Shown: positions 11,548-22,668 of the stretch, piece by piece
Layout of the letters: each line of letters begins with the position of its first letter
Position numbering within the stretch: position 1 is the first letter of the stretch
NCBI GenBank assembly: GCA_029204225.1
Contig: CM055095.1
Location: 32,613,732-32,677,731 of the forward strand
Origin: Diphasiastrum complanatum
Lineage: Eukaryota > Streptophyta > Lycopodiopsida > Lycopodiales > Lycopodiaceae
Length of the DNA stretch: 64,000 nucleotides
Direction: 5' to 3'
The notes under the pieces: model-generated
What the model saw: the letters and a program-made list of their open reading frames with translations, nothing else
The model's database searches: none
Told to the model about the DNA's origin: nothing
Position numbers and translations under genes: made by a program

Positions 11548-13020
11548 TGCTTGGATCCACTCCTATTTTTGTCTTGCTTCATCTACACATGTAGGTTCAT
11601 CCAAAGAGGTTCGGAAAGCATAGTTTGTATCACCAACAACTTGCTTACCTTTTTAACCATAAGTGAGCCTCAAAGGTTGTTGCCTTTGCCTTGATGTCCT
11701 CCTTGACTTTTTATTTGAAGTAGGCTCTTCAACATCAACATCCAAAGTATCATCAATCTCATCAACATCAAGAATGTTAGATCCAACATCCACACCACCA
11801 CTTGAAGAAACTTTTGAAAAGTTTCCCTCATAAAAAATGACATTTCTTTCAATGACCACTTTCTTAGTTGAAGGAATAAAAACTTTGTAAGCCTTGATCA
11901 CCTCACTATAACCAAAAAAATATACCTTTCTTTGAAGATGGATCCTCCTTTGTCCTATCATCAAGAGTAATGGTGATATAGCAAATGCATCCAAAAGTTT
12001 TGAAAAACTTGACACTCGGCCTCCTACCAAACAAGACCTCAAAAGGGGTTTTTCCATCCAATACCACACTCGGCCATCTATTGCATAGAAAATTAGCACC
12101 AACAAAGCTTGATCCCAAAATGATTTAGGAAGATTTGCACCTAACCTCATGGCTTTGGCTGCTTCACATAAGGTTCTATTCTTCCTCTTGGCCACTCCAT
12201 TTTGTTGTGTTGTCCTTGGGCTTGTGTACTCCCTCTTGATCCCATTTGCATCACAAAATGCTTTGAACTTGGTAGAAATGTATTCACCACCATTGTCGGT
12301 CCTCAAGCACTTTATCATTATAAAAAATGGACCTCCCTTGTAATCTTGAACTTGAAAAAGATACCAAACACCTCATCTTTTCTCTTTAGTAGATACACCC
12401 AGCAAAATCTACTAAAATCATCAATAAAATTCACATATATCTTAGCACCTCCATTGCTAATTGTAGTAACACCATGAATATCCGAATGCACAAGTTGAAA
12501 AGGATTACTTGACCTTGATGTAGATCTCTTGTAAGATAACCTATGTGACTTTGATAAAGCACATTGATCACAAACATAATTCATGCTTGATAAAGAATTG
12601 GGAAGACCAAAAACAACTTGCCTCCTTGCCATCACCTCCAATGATAGCTTGTAGTTGAGATGACCCAATCTCTTGTTCCATACCTCTTGCATTTAAAATT
12701 GCTCCTTTGCCATACATCCAACTTGGTTAGCAACAACACAAGCATCAAGTCTGAACAAATTACCTTTCTCTTCCCTTTTGCAATCAATTCATCTTCCTTC
12801 TTGATCAAACAAGCATCACCATAAAATACCACTTTGAATCCCTTGTCAATCATTTGACTCACACTATGAAGGTTCTTAGTGATAGATGGAATGAACAAAG
12901 CATCTTTCAAATTCACATTCCTATTAGTAGAGAGGGAAATAGGAATTGTGCCAGTCCCTTTTATTGCAACTCACCATCATTGGCCATGTAGATCACCTTC
13001 TTGTCACCTTAAAATTCCAT
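11548..13020 (-). pseudogene. Element B: protease remnant, pre-integrase, integrase
   Basis: 12632-13010 encodes the end of protease (NLKDALFIPSITKNLHSVSQ) with stops. 12318-12692 encodes GAG-pre-integrase and the start of the integrase core (WNKRLGHLN, CDQCALSKSHR, LVHSDIHG, TFIDDFSRF-like). 11653-12318 holds RTDNGGEY, QNGVAKRKNRTL and the variable linker before RT. The catalytic Glu of DD35E is Lys (AAG). Several frameshifts. gag and LTRs of this element are not in the window. Confidence 0.85.
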
Positions 13021-13859
13021 CAATGATGAATATTAATCCTCATGATATGTCATATTGTAGGGTGTAGGAAGTCGATGGTGAGCAGCTCTCCGCCTATCAA
13101 AAGGGTTAGAACACTTGGATAGGAACATAACTTAGTTTAGTTGCTAGTTTAGATGTTTTTCTAACTTTACACTAACTCTACTCCACTTTAACTCTAATTC
13201 TCACTTACACTAACCACATACATTCATCAAGATAATAGGTGGAGGGAGATGAGAGAGAGAGTTAGAGGGAGGTAGCCCATGTGCTCAACATCTTATGCTA
13301 AAGGAGAAGCTTTAAGAATGCTAAACCAACAACAATGCAAAATGGAAAGCAGATTGCAACATAGACAAAGGGCAAGAGCATAAACACATTAGCACATGAG
13401 GATGCTTGGCTCTCCAAAGTGGTAGAGTTTCCTCCTCTCAATTAGCATGTAAAATGGTGTACAAAAGTTGCCTTTTTATCTTTGGGTGGCCCTTGCCCCT
13501 TGCTTCGTATTGGCTACTTGCAAGAAGGTACGATTGAAATCGTAACCCTTCAAAAGAAACACAAACTAATCTATGGTGCACAAAGAAGCACACCCCACCT
13601 ACCACCACTTTGACTTTTGACTAATTACAAGACTTAAAGAACTTAAGTTGACTTAAACTTTGGCCTTCTAATATTAATTTAATTACATGGCCCAAAGTCT
13701 AGTTTATTCAGAATAAATTATTTACAAGTACTCATTGGGCTATGGGCTAATACACGCAGGAAGCCATGGCCCTCACAACTTATTTCTACTACTTCTGGCT
13801 ATTTTATTTATTTACATGCAATACCCACAACAGGGCCTCCAACCTGAAGTAGTGCAGGT
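13021..13859. other. Noncoding flank of element E2, no gene seen
   Basis: No motif, LTR end or primer site. A short GA-rich stretch near 13250. Short ORFs only. Confidence 0.5.
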
Positions 13860-15147
13860 TGATGGAATCTCGGAAACGTCAAGATGCTTTGACACCACTA
13901 AGGGAAAAACTCTCTGCATCTCTGTGCGAGGATTCTGATGAACCTCAGATGGAGCCGATCTGTTGGATAAAGCTACTACCTCAACCCGTGATCAATCTTC
14001 CTCCGAACATTAGACAGCTACTACTAATCTGACTACAATTTATGAATAGTAGATAATGTCTTAATGAGAGGGGAAATACATCTACTGATAAAATTGAACC
14101 GTCATCACAGCATTCACAGATTACACATTGAGCAGAAAGGATGTATGCGTCTATATTATCATAAACGAGTGTACATGGAAAATTCTTTCTTGATCGCTGT
14201 CTGTTTCCCAGATCAGCGCGTCGGCATGAGAGAGATGTTCTCTTCCCACGATAGAAACTAGCTACTGCTAGATCTATGTTTCTTCCCTGATACGCGCCTC
14301 ACTGAGTGCTATGTTTAGGACAAATCTGTATATGCTGTATATTTCGTATATCTGCATATATATTTATGTCTCCTTCGTTGATCCTTTTTGTGATTAGTCT
14401 AGGGATCTGATTAAAATTAAAAGATCTAATCAAAAGAGATGCATTAGCCTTAAAACAAAAACTGATTCCAATTTTTTGTCATTGTCCTCCGTGAATTAGC
14501 CGCCTTCTGCCCATTGCACAGTGCAATCATGCTGCAGACTTTCGCATTTTTTCAAAAGACACTTTTGCAACTTTAAGGGCAAGTGTCGCTTTTTTCAAGG
14601 GCAGGTGTTGCTTTTCTCGAAAGGCAAAAAAGCCAACTTTAGGGAAGAAAACAATTCTAAGGATAGTGTCCCTTTTCTAAGGGCAAGTGTCAATTTTTCT
14701 TGAAAGGCAAAAAAGCCGACAGTAAGGCATTTTAGCGACAGTGTCGTCTTTTTTCCAAAAGGCGAAAAAGCCGACCGTGAGGGCAAAAACCAGTTCTAAG
14801 GCTAGTGTTGCATTTCTAAGGGCAAGTGTTCTTTTTTTCCAAAAGGTGAAAAATGCGACAGTAGGCCAGAAAACATTTCTAAGGCATTTAAGGACAATGT
14901 CGTCTTTTTTTGCAAAATTGCGAAAAATGCGACAGTTTCGGGAAACATTGTTAGAGTTATTTTCTAAGTGTTTTAGACCTAGGGATGAATTTTCCTCATG
15001 ACCCAAAAATGCGAACTGTATGACGAAAGAGTTCAAAAATGTAGACTGTGCGAAATATAGTTAAAAATACACAGTCGCAAAAACAACAAAGGAAAAACTA
15101 AGGAAAAATACTAAGGTTTTGAAAGACAGAAACTTTTAGTTTCTTCA
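13860..15147 (-). repeat. Element E2 3' LTR
   Basis: 1288 bp, diverged from the 20053-21359 copy by scattered substitutions. The 14540-15110 part consists of repeated units built on GTGTCGCTTTTTTCC, AAAGGCGAAAAAGCCGAC and TTCTAAGG. A PBS-like sequence (GCTTTGACACCA) lies at 13886-13897, just inside the LTR end. Confidence 0.9.
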
Positions 15148-16377
15148 TCTCTCTCTCAAGTCTGGTTTTTTTTCTATTCCTAGGCTGGCTCTCTGCCTTT
15201 CAAACATTGCCTTGTCCAATGCCTTTATAAAAATGTCAGCTACCATATGCTTCGTCGGTATGAAGATGGTCTTCAGCTCATCCTTCTCAACCAAATCCCT
15301 GATTAGGTGATACTTGATGGCAATGTGCTTCGTTCTGGAGTGAAACACTGGGTCTTTTGTCAGATGAAGTAGAGTTGTTGTCCATGTGCAGGATCAACGA
15401 CTCATCGGTGTTCTGTCCTAGTCCACCTAGAAACTGTCTGAGCCAGGTCAGCTCATTTGCCATCTTGGTCGCAACAACATATTCTACCTCATAGGATGAT
15501 TGGGCAGTTATTGTTTGCTTCCTGTTGATCCAGATAACTACCGCATTGGCTGCTATGGTGCATCCTCCTGAGACGCCTTTACTATCATCTTTCAGGGACG
15601 CCCAACTTGCATCACTGTAGGATTCAATCTTGAATCCTACATCTTGACAATAGCATAGGCCGTAGTTCTTTGTGTTCTGCAGATATTGCAGGATCCTCTT
15701 GGAAATCTTCCAGTGCGTTGGACCTGAATTGATATTAAATTGACTCAACCTGAACACTGCGTAAGCAATATCTGGTCGTGTATTGTCTGCCAAGTACATC
15801 AAAGAATCAATAAGCCTTATGTAAGGCTTATGCTCCATTGCTTGCCATTCTACTTCATCTCTGGACAGTTTTTGTTTGTGAGTACTATGCCACGCCATTG
15901 GAGTATTTACTCCCTTGCAATCGTCATGTCAAAATCATCAATGGTCTTCTAAATGTATCTTGATTGGTGTAGATACAATCTCCCAGCCTGAAGATCTCTG
16001 TCAATTTGTAAACCCAGGTAGCATTTTGCTTCCCCCAGGTCCGATATTTCGAAGTGCTTCAAAATATTTGCCTTCACCTGCTCAATCAAATTGTTGCTCA
16101 ATGAGAGTGTCATCTACATAGACATCGACTACGATGATCTCCCCGTTTATGACTTTCACATAAAATGTTGTAATCAACCATTAAAGGGTGGAAGCCCAAA
16201 TTTGGTGGCTAGTCCATGTAGACCTCTTCTTTCAGCTCCCCATGCAAGAAGGTTGTCTTCTCTTCTACGATGTGGATCTTCAGATCATAGGCAGCTGCGT
16301 ATGCAAATAATATGCATAGGGATGTGTGCTTCACAACAGGAGAGAATGTCTCTATATAATCAATCTCATACCTCTAT

Positions 16378-16905
16378 TGTTAAAATTAAAAAACAATCCA
16401 TATTGATTTTTTGGCTTGCTACAAATGTTGTACCATGCAAGTATGTAGCTCATTAATGCAAAATGCCAAGTTTGGCCTACATAGAACTCGAGCTACATGG
16501 TTATGTATTGTCTAGCTTGATAAATGCAACTTGCATATAGTTTGTAGACATAGAATTAGCATGATTATGCTTGTAGAAACTCGTGGCAACTCACATGCAT
16601 TAATTGTAAGTGATTCATAGTGACATGCAAGGCATGCACAAAGTTTATTGGACACATGCATGATGATTTGGACATTTCTAGTTAGAACTAGTACACTTGT
16701 AAAAAGTTGGTAAAATTTCATGCATGACAAGTGACAAATGTCACTTTAGATGTCATTTTGGAATGGATAGATATGGTTCTACCTCGAGCTACCTCAATCT
16801 CCATAAATATGTGTAGCTCTCCACACAATTGATAATGAAGAACCAAAGTTTTGTAGCTATCTCATGTCATTTTGAAACTAAACAAATATTGTTTGTTATC
16901 TATCT

Positions 16906-17004
<99 letters not shown>

Positions 17005-17231
17005 GTGTTGAGGCTAATGCTCATACATTGAAATCTTGTATTTTCTCATTCTTTGATCATTGCTATTATATTCTGTTGATTAGCATGCTAGATTGTGGAT
17101 TAGCCATTTCTTCTGAACTAGATTTTGTTGATCAATCTAGAATCAGGTTATAGTGCCAATCACAAAGCTTAATTAAGATCAGTCACTCTTGTGGACATTC
17201 CCCACACGTGTGAATTCTGAAAATTTTGTCA
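16378..17231. mobile_element. Solo LTR inserted in the RT of element E2
   Basis: 854 bp starting TGTTAAAATT and ending TTTTGTCA, flanked by perfect 5-bp duplications TCTAT (16373-16377 and 17232-17236). Removing it rejoins the RT motif ...KGFS with RYEIDYIETF. It contains a 93-bp (TC)n tract (16908-17000) and CACACGTGTG at 17203-17212. No internal domain remains, as expected after LTR-LTR recombination. Orientation undetermined. Confidence 0.85.
16908..17000. repeat. (TC)n microsatellite inside a solo LTR
   Basis: 93 bp uninterrupted. Confidence 0.98.
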
Positions 17232-17599
17232 TCTATGAGAAGCCCTTTGCAACTAGCCTGGCTTGTATCTCAGTACATTGCCGTCTGGTCCATACTTGTG
17301 CTTGTCGACCCATTTACACTTGACAGTCTTTCTGTCGGCTTGCAGTGGCTCGATAGTCTATATCTTCTTTTGCTTCATGGATCTCATTTCGTCTTCCATG
17401 GCCTTGATCCACTCGTCCTTGTCTGGACAATTGATGGCTTCTTTATAAGTTTGTGGTTCACTACTGAATCCACAGAATTCTTCTTGAGCAGAAGATGAGC
17501 TGTCAGGTATATATCTGACATGTGCACTTCTTTGTCTTGCAGATCTCCTTGGAGATAAAACAGGCTCATCAACTGCTTTGTCTTTGTCCTGCATGCTGA

Positions 17600-19087
17600 T
17601 TGTGGGACCTCGTGTATCACCGGTGTAATGGGTACTCCTGCAATGTCAGTTTGCTCGTCGTCTGAACTATCGTTCAGTTCAACTAAAATTTGAGTATCTT
17701 CATCTGGATGCTCAAGGTCCACTCCCTCTGTTGATGTGGGTAAGTCATAGTACAGTCTGTTGAGAACTTCGTAGCTAATTGGATCTTCTTTCACTTCATT
17801 GGTTTCAAGCATGTATACTTTGTAGTATGTAGAGTGTATATCATAGCCAACCAAGAATCCTTGCTCCACCTTTTTGTCAGCTTCTTCCTCTTCTTGTCTG
17901 GTATGTGTGCGTATGCTACACATCCGAAGATCCGAATATGAGCTAGATTGGGCTTGCTTCTCCACCATATCTCGTAGTGTGAGCAATGCTTGATTTGCAT
18001 GTCCTGTTTTGCAAGTAGGCGACTGTAGCTATTGCTTCAGCCCATAATGATCTTGATGCCTTGGATAGGCCATCATTGACCTTGCAGCTTCCATGAGAGT
18101 CTTGTTCTTCCTCTCTGCTACACCGTTATGTTGTGGTGTATAGGCTGCTGTCTTCCTATGAAGAATACCACGACTTTTACAAAAGTCAGTAAAATGGTTG
18201 GAGATATATTTACCTCCCCTATCAGTCCTGATCTGCTTGACTTTCCTTTCAGTCCACTTCTCAACCCAGTTTACATATTCCGTAAACTTATCAAGAGCTT
18301 CAAATTTTTGGATGAAGTAGACAACGACAAACTTGCTGTAATCGTCAATAAAGGTGATATAATATCTTGATCCCCAACAAATAGTACATCAAAGGGTCCA
18401 CATATGTCTGAGTGTATCAGCTCCAAAGTTCCCTCGCTCTGAAGGAATCTTTCGTGAAAGGTGTACGTGACATCTTCTCTTTGTTGCATGCATCACAGGG
18501 TGTCAGGTTCGCATCCTTGATGTTCACTCCTGTGAATGTGTTGTACTGGCTTACTTTGTATAGCGCCAGTGGGTTCATGTGGCATAGTGTCTTGTGCCAG
18601 AGAACGTCTGTAGACTCACGGACTTGGTGAGTCTGCTCTATCAGTAGGCATACCTTCAAGTGATACAAGTTTCCTCTTCATCATACTGGAGTTGGCATCA
18701 ATCACATTGCATGTCTGATCTGTGAATGTCACACACATGCCTGCATATGCTATTCTAGCAACTGATAGCAGATCTTTTTGCAGTATGTGGCACATACAGG
18801 ACGCCACCCAGTCTTCTGTCTCCACCATTGGTGCTTAGCCAAAGTGCTCCAATGCTGCTTACTTCATGTCACGATCCATCTTTTAGAATGATATATTTGG
18901 AGGAGATGGTTTGTCGAAAGTCGACGATCATCTGCCTTGTCATCACAAAGTGCAACATGGCTCTTGAGTCAAGAACTATGTCTTGAACATCGGATGTGTA
19001 TGTTGCACATAAATCAATGCACAAATAAGTAGTAGGATTTCTGTTAGCTCGGTCTTCAGCCATCTTTGAGGATTTAGGCTCCTCCAC
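17600..19087 (-). pseudogene. Element E2: protease and integrase
   Basis: 18869-19087 contains the degenerate protease motif LDSRAMLHFV (DSGA changed to DSRA). 18417-18668 is GAG-pre-integrase (LWHKTLCHMNPLALYKV, CDACNKEKMSRTPF). 17791-18489 covers ELIHSDICGPFD, the QHNGVAERKN motif (catalytic Glu kept, read near 18100-18130) and HYEIWWRSKPNLAHIRIFG. Several frame changes. Confidence 0.8.
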
Positions 19088-19129
19088 GTATGATGTGTTG
19101 TTTGTGCTTTCCTTCCTGCTCTATGTCTT

Positions 19130-20005
19130 CTTGTTTCTTGGATTGTTGTGGCAATCCACGGATGCATGTCCTTTCTTATGACAATGTATACACTCAATCT
19201 TTGGATTCAACCAGCATTTATCCACTGTGTGGCCGTCACGTCTGCATCTCTCCTTATTGTTGCCTTCTTGTATGTTCCTTTCTTTTGATCTGCTTTTTTG
19301 GGTTCCCTGCTTCTGTTGGTTTTAATTTGTTCTCCTTGTTGACTCCCTCTTAGATTGAGCCTTCTTCTTTGACTGGTCTCTATTGCTGTAGAGGGCTTGA
19401 TCAGACTCGTTTATGTCGTCGTAGTGCTCTCTAGCTTCAACTTCTTCCTTGATGTCAATTATTGCCTTGTCGAAGGTCATAGTAGGATATTTAGCCAGCA
19501 ATGTTTGGGTTGTTTGAACGATCGTGGTAAGGAGCGTAGCAGGTAATTGAGTTGCTTCTCTTGTGAGACTGCATGTTCCGTCCCAGCGTTGTGCAGCGAT
19601 AGGAAGAGGTTCTTCATCTTTCTAATGAAGCTGGTGAGATCTTTGTCGTCCCATCTTAGATAGGTAAGCTGATCTTCTAGATGCATTATCTGATTTTGAG
19701 ACGGTCTGAAATCTGCTGATGAGTGTATCCCACATCTCTCTAGCATTAGATATTGATGCAAGGTCAAGGGTAATGTTGTCTTCCATGGAAGAGGAGATGA
19801 TAGCTATTGCTTTGTCGTTCTTCTCTTTCCACTCTCGAAGATCTTTGCTTGTGCTGGCTGGCATCTCTTCGGTGCCATCCACCCATGGCCATAACGCTTC
19901 TCCTCTCAAGATTAGCAATGTCTTCACTTTCCAAGCAAGAAAGTTTAATCCATCTACTTCAAGTACCGTGCATATCTTTGATTGGATGCTGTGAATGGAA
20001 GCCAT
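19130..20005 (-). pseudogene. Element E2: gag
   Basis: Starts at ATG 20005 (MASIHSIQSKICTVL). It reads FLAWKVKTLLILRGEALW, WKEKNDKAIAIISSSM and, after a frameshift near 19690, WDDKDLTSFIRKMKNLFLSL. A zinc knuckle (CHKKGHASVDC) is readable near 19150-19200. Closely related to the gag of element E3. Confidence 0.8.
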
Positions 20006-20038
20006 AGTCTCAGTGACGAGGCTTTGATTAAGCCTTAT

Positions 20039-20051
20039 GGCTCTGATACCA
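20039..20051 (-). promoter_or_regulatory. Element E2 primer-binding site (tRNA-iMet)
   Basis: Minus strand TGGTATCAGAGCC, one base from the LTR end. A second copy lies inside the LTR at 20079-20090 (GCTCTGATACCA on the plus strand). Confidence 0.9.
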
Positions 20052-20052
20052 C

Positions 20053-21359
20053 TGATGGGATCTCAAAAACATTAAGACGCTCTGATACCACTGAGGAAAA
20101 ACTCTCTGCGTCTCTGTGCGAGGATTCCGATGAAGCTCAAATGGAGCCGATCTGTTGGATAAGGCTACTGCCTCAACCCCGACCAGTCTGCTTCCGAACA
20201 GTAGATAGCTACTACTATTCTGACTACAAGTTTATGAACAGTAGATAATGTCTTAATGACAACGGAAACATATCTACTGATAAAATTGAACAAGGATCAC
20301 AACATTTACAGATTACACATTGAATAGACAAGATGTATGCGTCTATATTATCAGAAACAAGTGTACATGAAAAATTATTTCTTGAGCGCTGTCTGTTTCC
20401 CAGATTAGCACATCGGCATGAGAGAGATGTTCTCTTCCCACGATAGAAACTAGCTACTTCTAGATCTATGTTTCTTCCTTGATACGCATCTCACTTAGTG
20501 CTATGTTCAAGACCAATCTGTATATGCTGTATATTCTATATATCTGCATATATATTCATGTCTCCTTCATTGATCCTTTTTGTGATCAATCTAGGGATCT
20601 GATTAAAATTAAAAGTTCTAATCAAAAGAAATGCATTAGTCTTAAAACAAAAACTGATTCCAGTTTTCTATCATTGTCCTCCATGAATTAGCCGTCTTTT
20701 GCTCGTTGCACAGTGCCTACACGCTACAGACCTTCGCATTTTTTCAAAAGACACTTTTGCGACTTTAAGGGCAAGTGTCACCTTTTCAAGGGCAAGTGTC
20801 GCTTTTTCAAGGGCAGGTGTCACTTTTTTTCGAAAGGCGAAAAAGCCGACTTTAGGACATAAAACAGTTCTAAGGACAGTGTCACTTTTCTAAGGGCAAG
20901 TGTCGCTTTTTTCCGAAAGGTGAAAAAGCCGACAGTAAGGCATTTTAGCGATGGTGTCGTCTTTTTTCCGAAAGGCGAAAAAGTCGACCGTAAGGGCAAA
21001 AACCAGTTCTAAGGCTAGTGTCGCTTTTCTAAGGGCAAGTGTTTCTTTTTTCCAAAAGGCAAAAAAAGCAACAGTAGGCCAGAAAATATTTCCAAGGCAT
21101 TTAAGGACAGTGTCGCCTTTTCGCAAAAATACAAAAAATACGACAGTGTCGAAAAAAATTGCCAGGATTTATTTTCTAAGTGTTTTAGACCTAAGGATGA
21201 ATTTTTTTGATGACCCAAAAATGTAAACTGTGCGACGAAATAGTTCAAAAATGCAGACTGTGCAAAATATAGTTAAAAATGCATAGTTGCGAAAACAACA
21301 AAGGAAAAACTAGGGAAAAATGCCAAGGCTTTGAAAGACAGAAACTCTTTGTTTCTTCA
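20053..21359 (-). repeat. Element E2 5' LTR
   Basis: 1307 bp. Same internal repeated units as the 3' LTR (20745-21150). Contains a second PBS-like site at 20079-20090. Confidence 0.9.
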
Positions 21360-22152
21360 CATGTCCCTCAGTACTATGGTGTTTAGTACTGGCCTCAGAT
21401 TTCATGGCGGCGTCTGATTAAATATCCAGTGATGTTATCCATATATTCGATGTGCGCCATGCTTTGCGGATCCTTCGGTGGCAAAAAGACTTTGTCGACC
21501 CCCTCTATCCAAAATTGGGTGATCCAAGTATTAAATTTATGAGGCCATTAGCATCGTCGTTCTATAGTACACTCAGGCCACTAGAAGTTGGGCTTCCATT
21601 TTGGTCAACACCAAAGCCGTATTAGGATCAAAAAAGGGTGAAGGAAGAAACTGGCCCCATCACAACAAAAGTTCTAAGTCCTTGGTGAATTCTACTGCCA
21701 CGCGGACTGTTGATCATGGCACGTGAGATATCTAATGGAAAATTGAATGAGAGTCCATCATCTACATCCGTACACCATCCATGCTCGGAATAGATCTTTG
21801 GCTAGTTTAAAGTCTCGATGGTGATCTGGTCCATAGCATGCCACACTCCGCCCATTTGCATCATTGTGGAATAGGGATGAAGTGTGGGTTGACCCGCAAT
21901 TGCCTCGGACTGGTCATGTAAGCCCTGATGGTTGACATATTCTTTTCAAATTTTGTTGTCACCATGCAGGTTGTGGAATCAGTGCCAGAATACACATTGT
22001 CTCCTTGCCTTTGATGTCTGCAGTGGAAAAGAACAGATGCCAGCTGCCGCGTGAGGATTCGTAGGGATATTGAGCTAAAAAATGTCAATTTCATCCACCA
22101 TGCTCTTTGGTTTGCGGAAGGCTCAACTGGCAGAGATGGTTTCTGAGGCTTG
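21360..22152 (-). pseudogene. Decayed coding-like region, unrecognised
   Basis: The minus strand gives protein-like stretches in shifting frames, for example YPYESSRGSWHLFFSTADI and, nearer the left end, WITQFWIEGVDKVFLPP, separated by stops. A 77-codon ORF (21861-22094) covers part of it. I recognise no family. It may be the C-terminal end of the decayed region at 22669-24985, but a diverged LTR fragment lies between. Confidence 0.35.
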
Positions 22153-22490
22153 GTGAAGAAACTAAGAGTTTCTATCTTTCAAAGCCTTAGCATTTTTCTT
22201 AGTTTTTCCTTGCTATTTTTTTTTTTCTGACGGTTGCATTTTTTAACTATGTTTCGCATAGTCTGCATTTTTGGGTCATGAAGGAATTACAACACTAAGT
22301 CAAAAACATGCAGATTAGCTATAGCTAGTCATATTATTCATCAGAGAGAACATCTCTCTTGCGCCAGCGCGCTGATTTGGGAGACAAGAAAATATTGTAA
22401 ATTCAATTCTGATAATAGCATCGATTTTCGCAATGCTCTGTTTTGTAATGTGTATGATGCTAGCAGTAGATATCTTTCCGCTGTTGTTCT
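22153..22490 (+). repeat. Degenerate LTR fragment of the E2 family, inverted
   Basis: 22153-22290 resembles the reverse complement of the 21230-21359 LTR end (TGAAGAAAC..., AAGCCTTAGCATTTTTC, ..., TTTTTGGGTCATGA). 22340-22485 resembles the LTR part around 20220-20430 (GAGAACATCTCTCT, GCGCTGATTTGGGAGACA). The repeat-rich middle of the LTR is missing. Confidence 0.6.
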
Positions 22491-22668
22491 ACTCAACATT
22501 GTTTGCCATTTACAGGTTTCATTTTTACAATAGATTAACAAAAGTGATCTGGGAAAGACAATTAGACTACAATCAGTAGCAGAAGCTATTGCTGCCAAGT
22601 CGGCTCCTTTTGGCCTTCATCTCCCGGAAATGTCTCGGACTTCCCATCACTTGGGATGTGGAAGCTTA

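Larger units (their letters stand above)
15148..17594 (-). pseudogene. Element E2: RT and RNase H, interrupted
   Basis: 17250-17594 reads the RT start (KCKWVDKHKYGPDGN, ARLVAKGFS). After the solo LTR, 15900-16377 reads YIETFSPVVKHTS, the region around YVDDTLI and ISDLGEAKCYLGLQ, with a deletion between the YMDQP and YVDD motifs. 15145-15898 encodes LADNTRPDIAYAV, HWKISKRILQYL, SDASWASLKDDSKG and the RNase H tail (FHSRTKHIAIKYH, MVADIFIKAL). Stops and frameshifts throughout. Confidence 0.8.
13860..21359 (-). mobile_element. Ty1-copia element E2
   Basis: LTRs 13860-15147 and 20053-21359 with TGAAGAAAC...CCATCA ends (element sense). PBS at 20039-20051. gag, protease, integrase, RT and RNase H follow in order on the minus strand. 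The flanks CAGGT (13855-13859) and CATGT (21360-21364) match at 4 of 5 bases, an aged target duplication. The RT is interrupted by a solo LTR at 16378-17231. Multiple stops and frameshifts. Confidence 0.85.
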
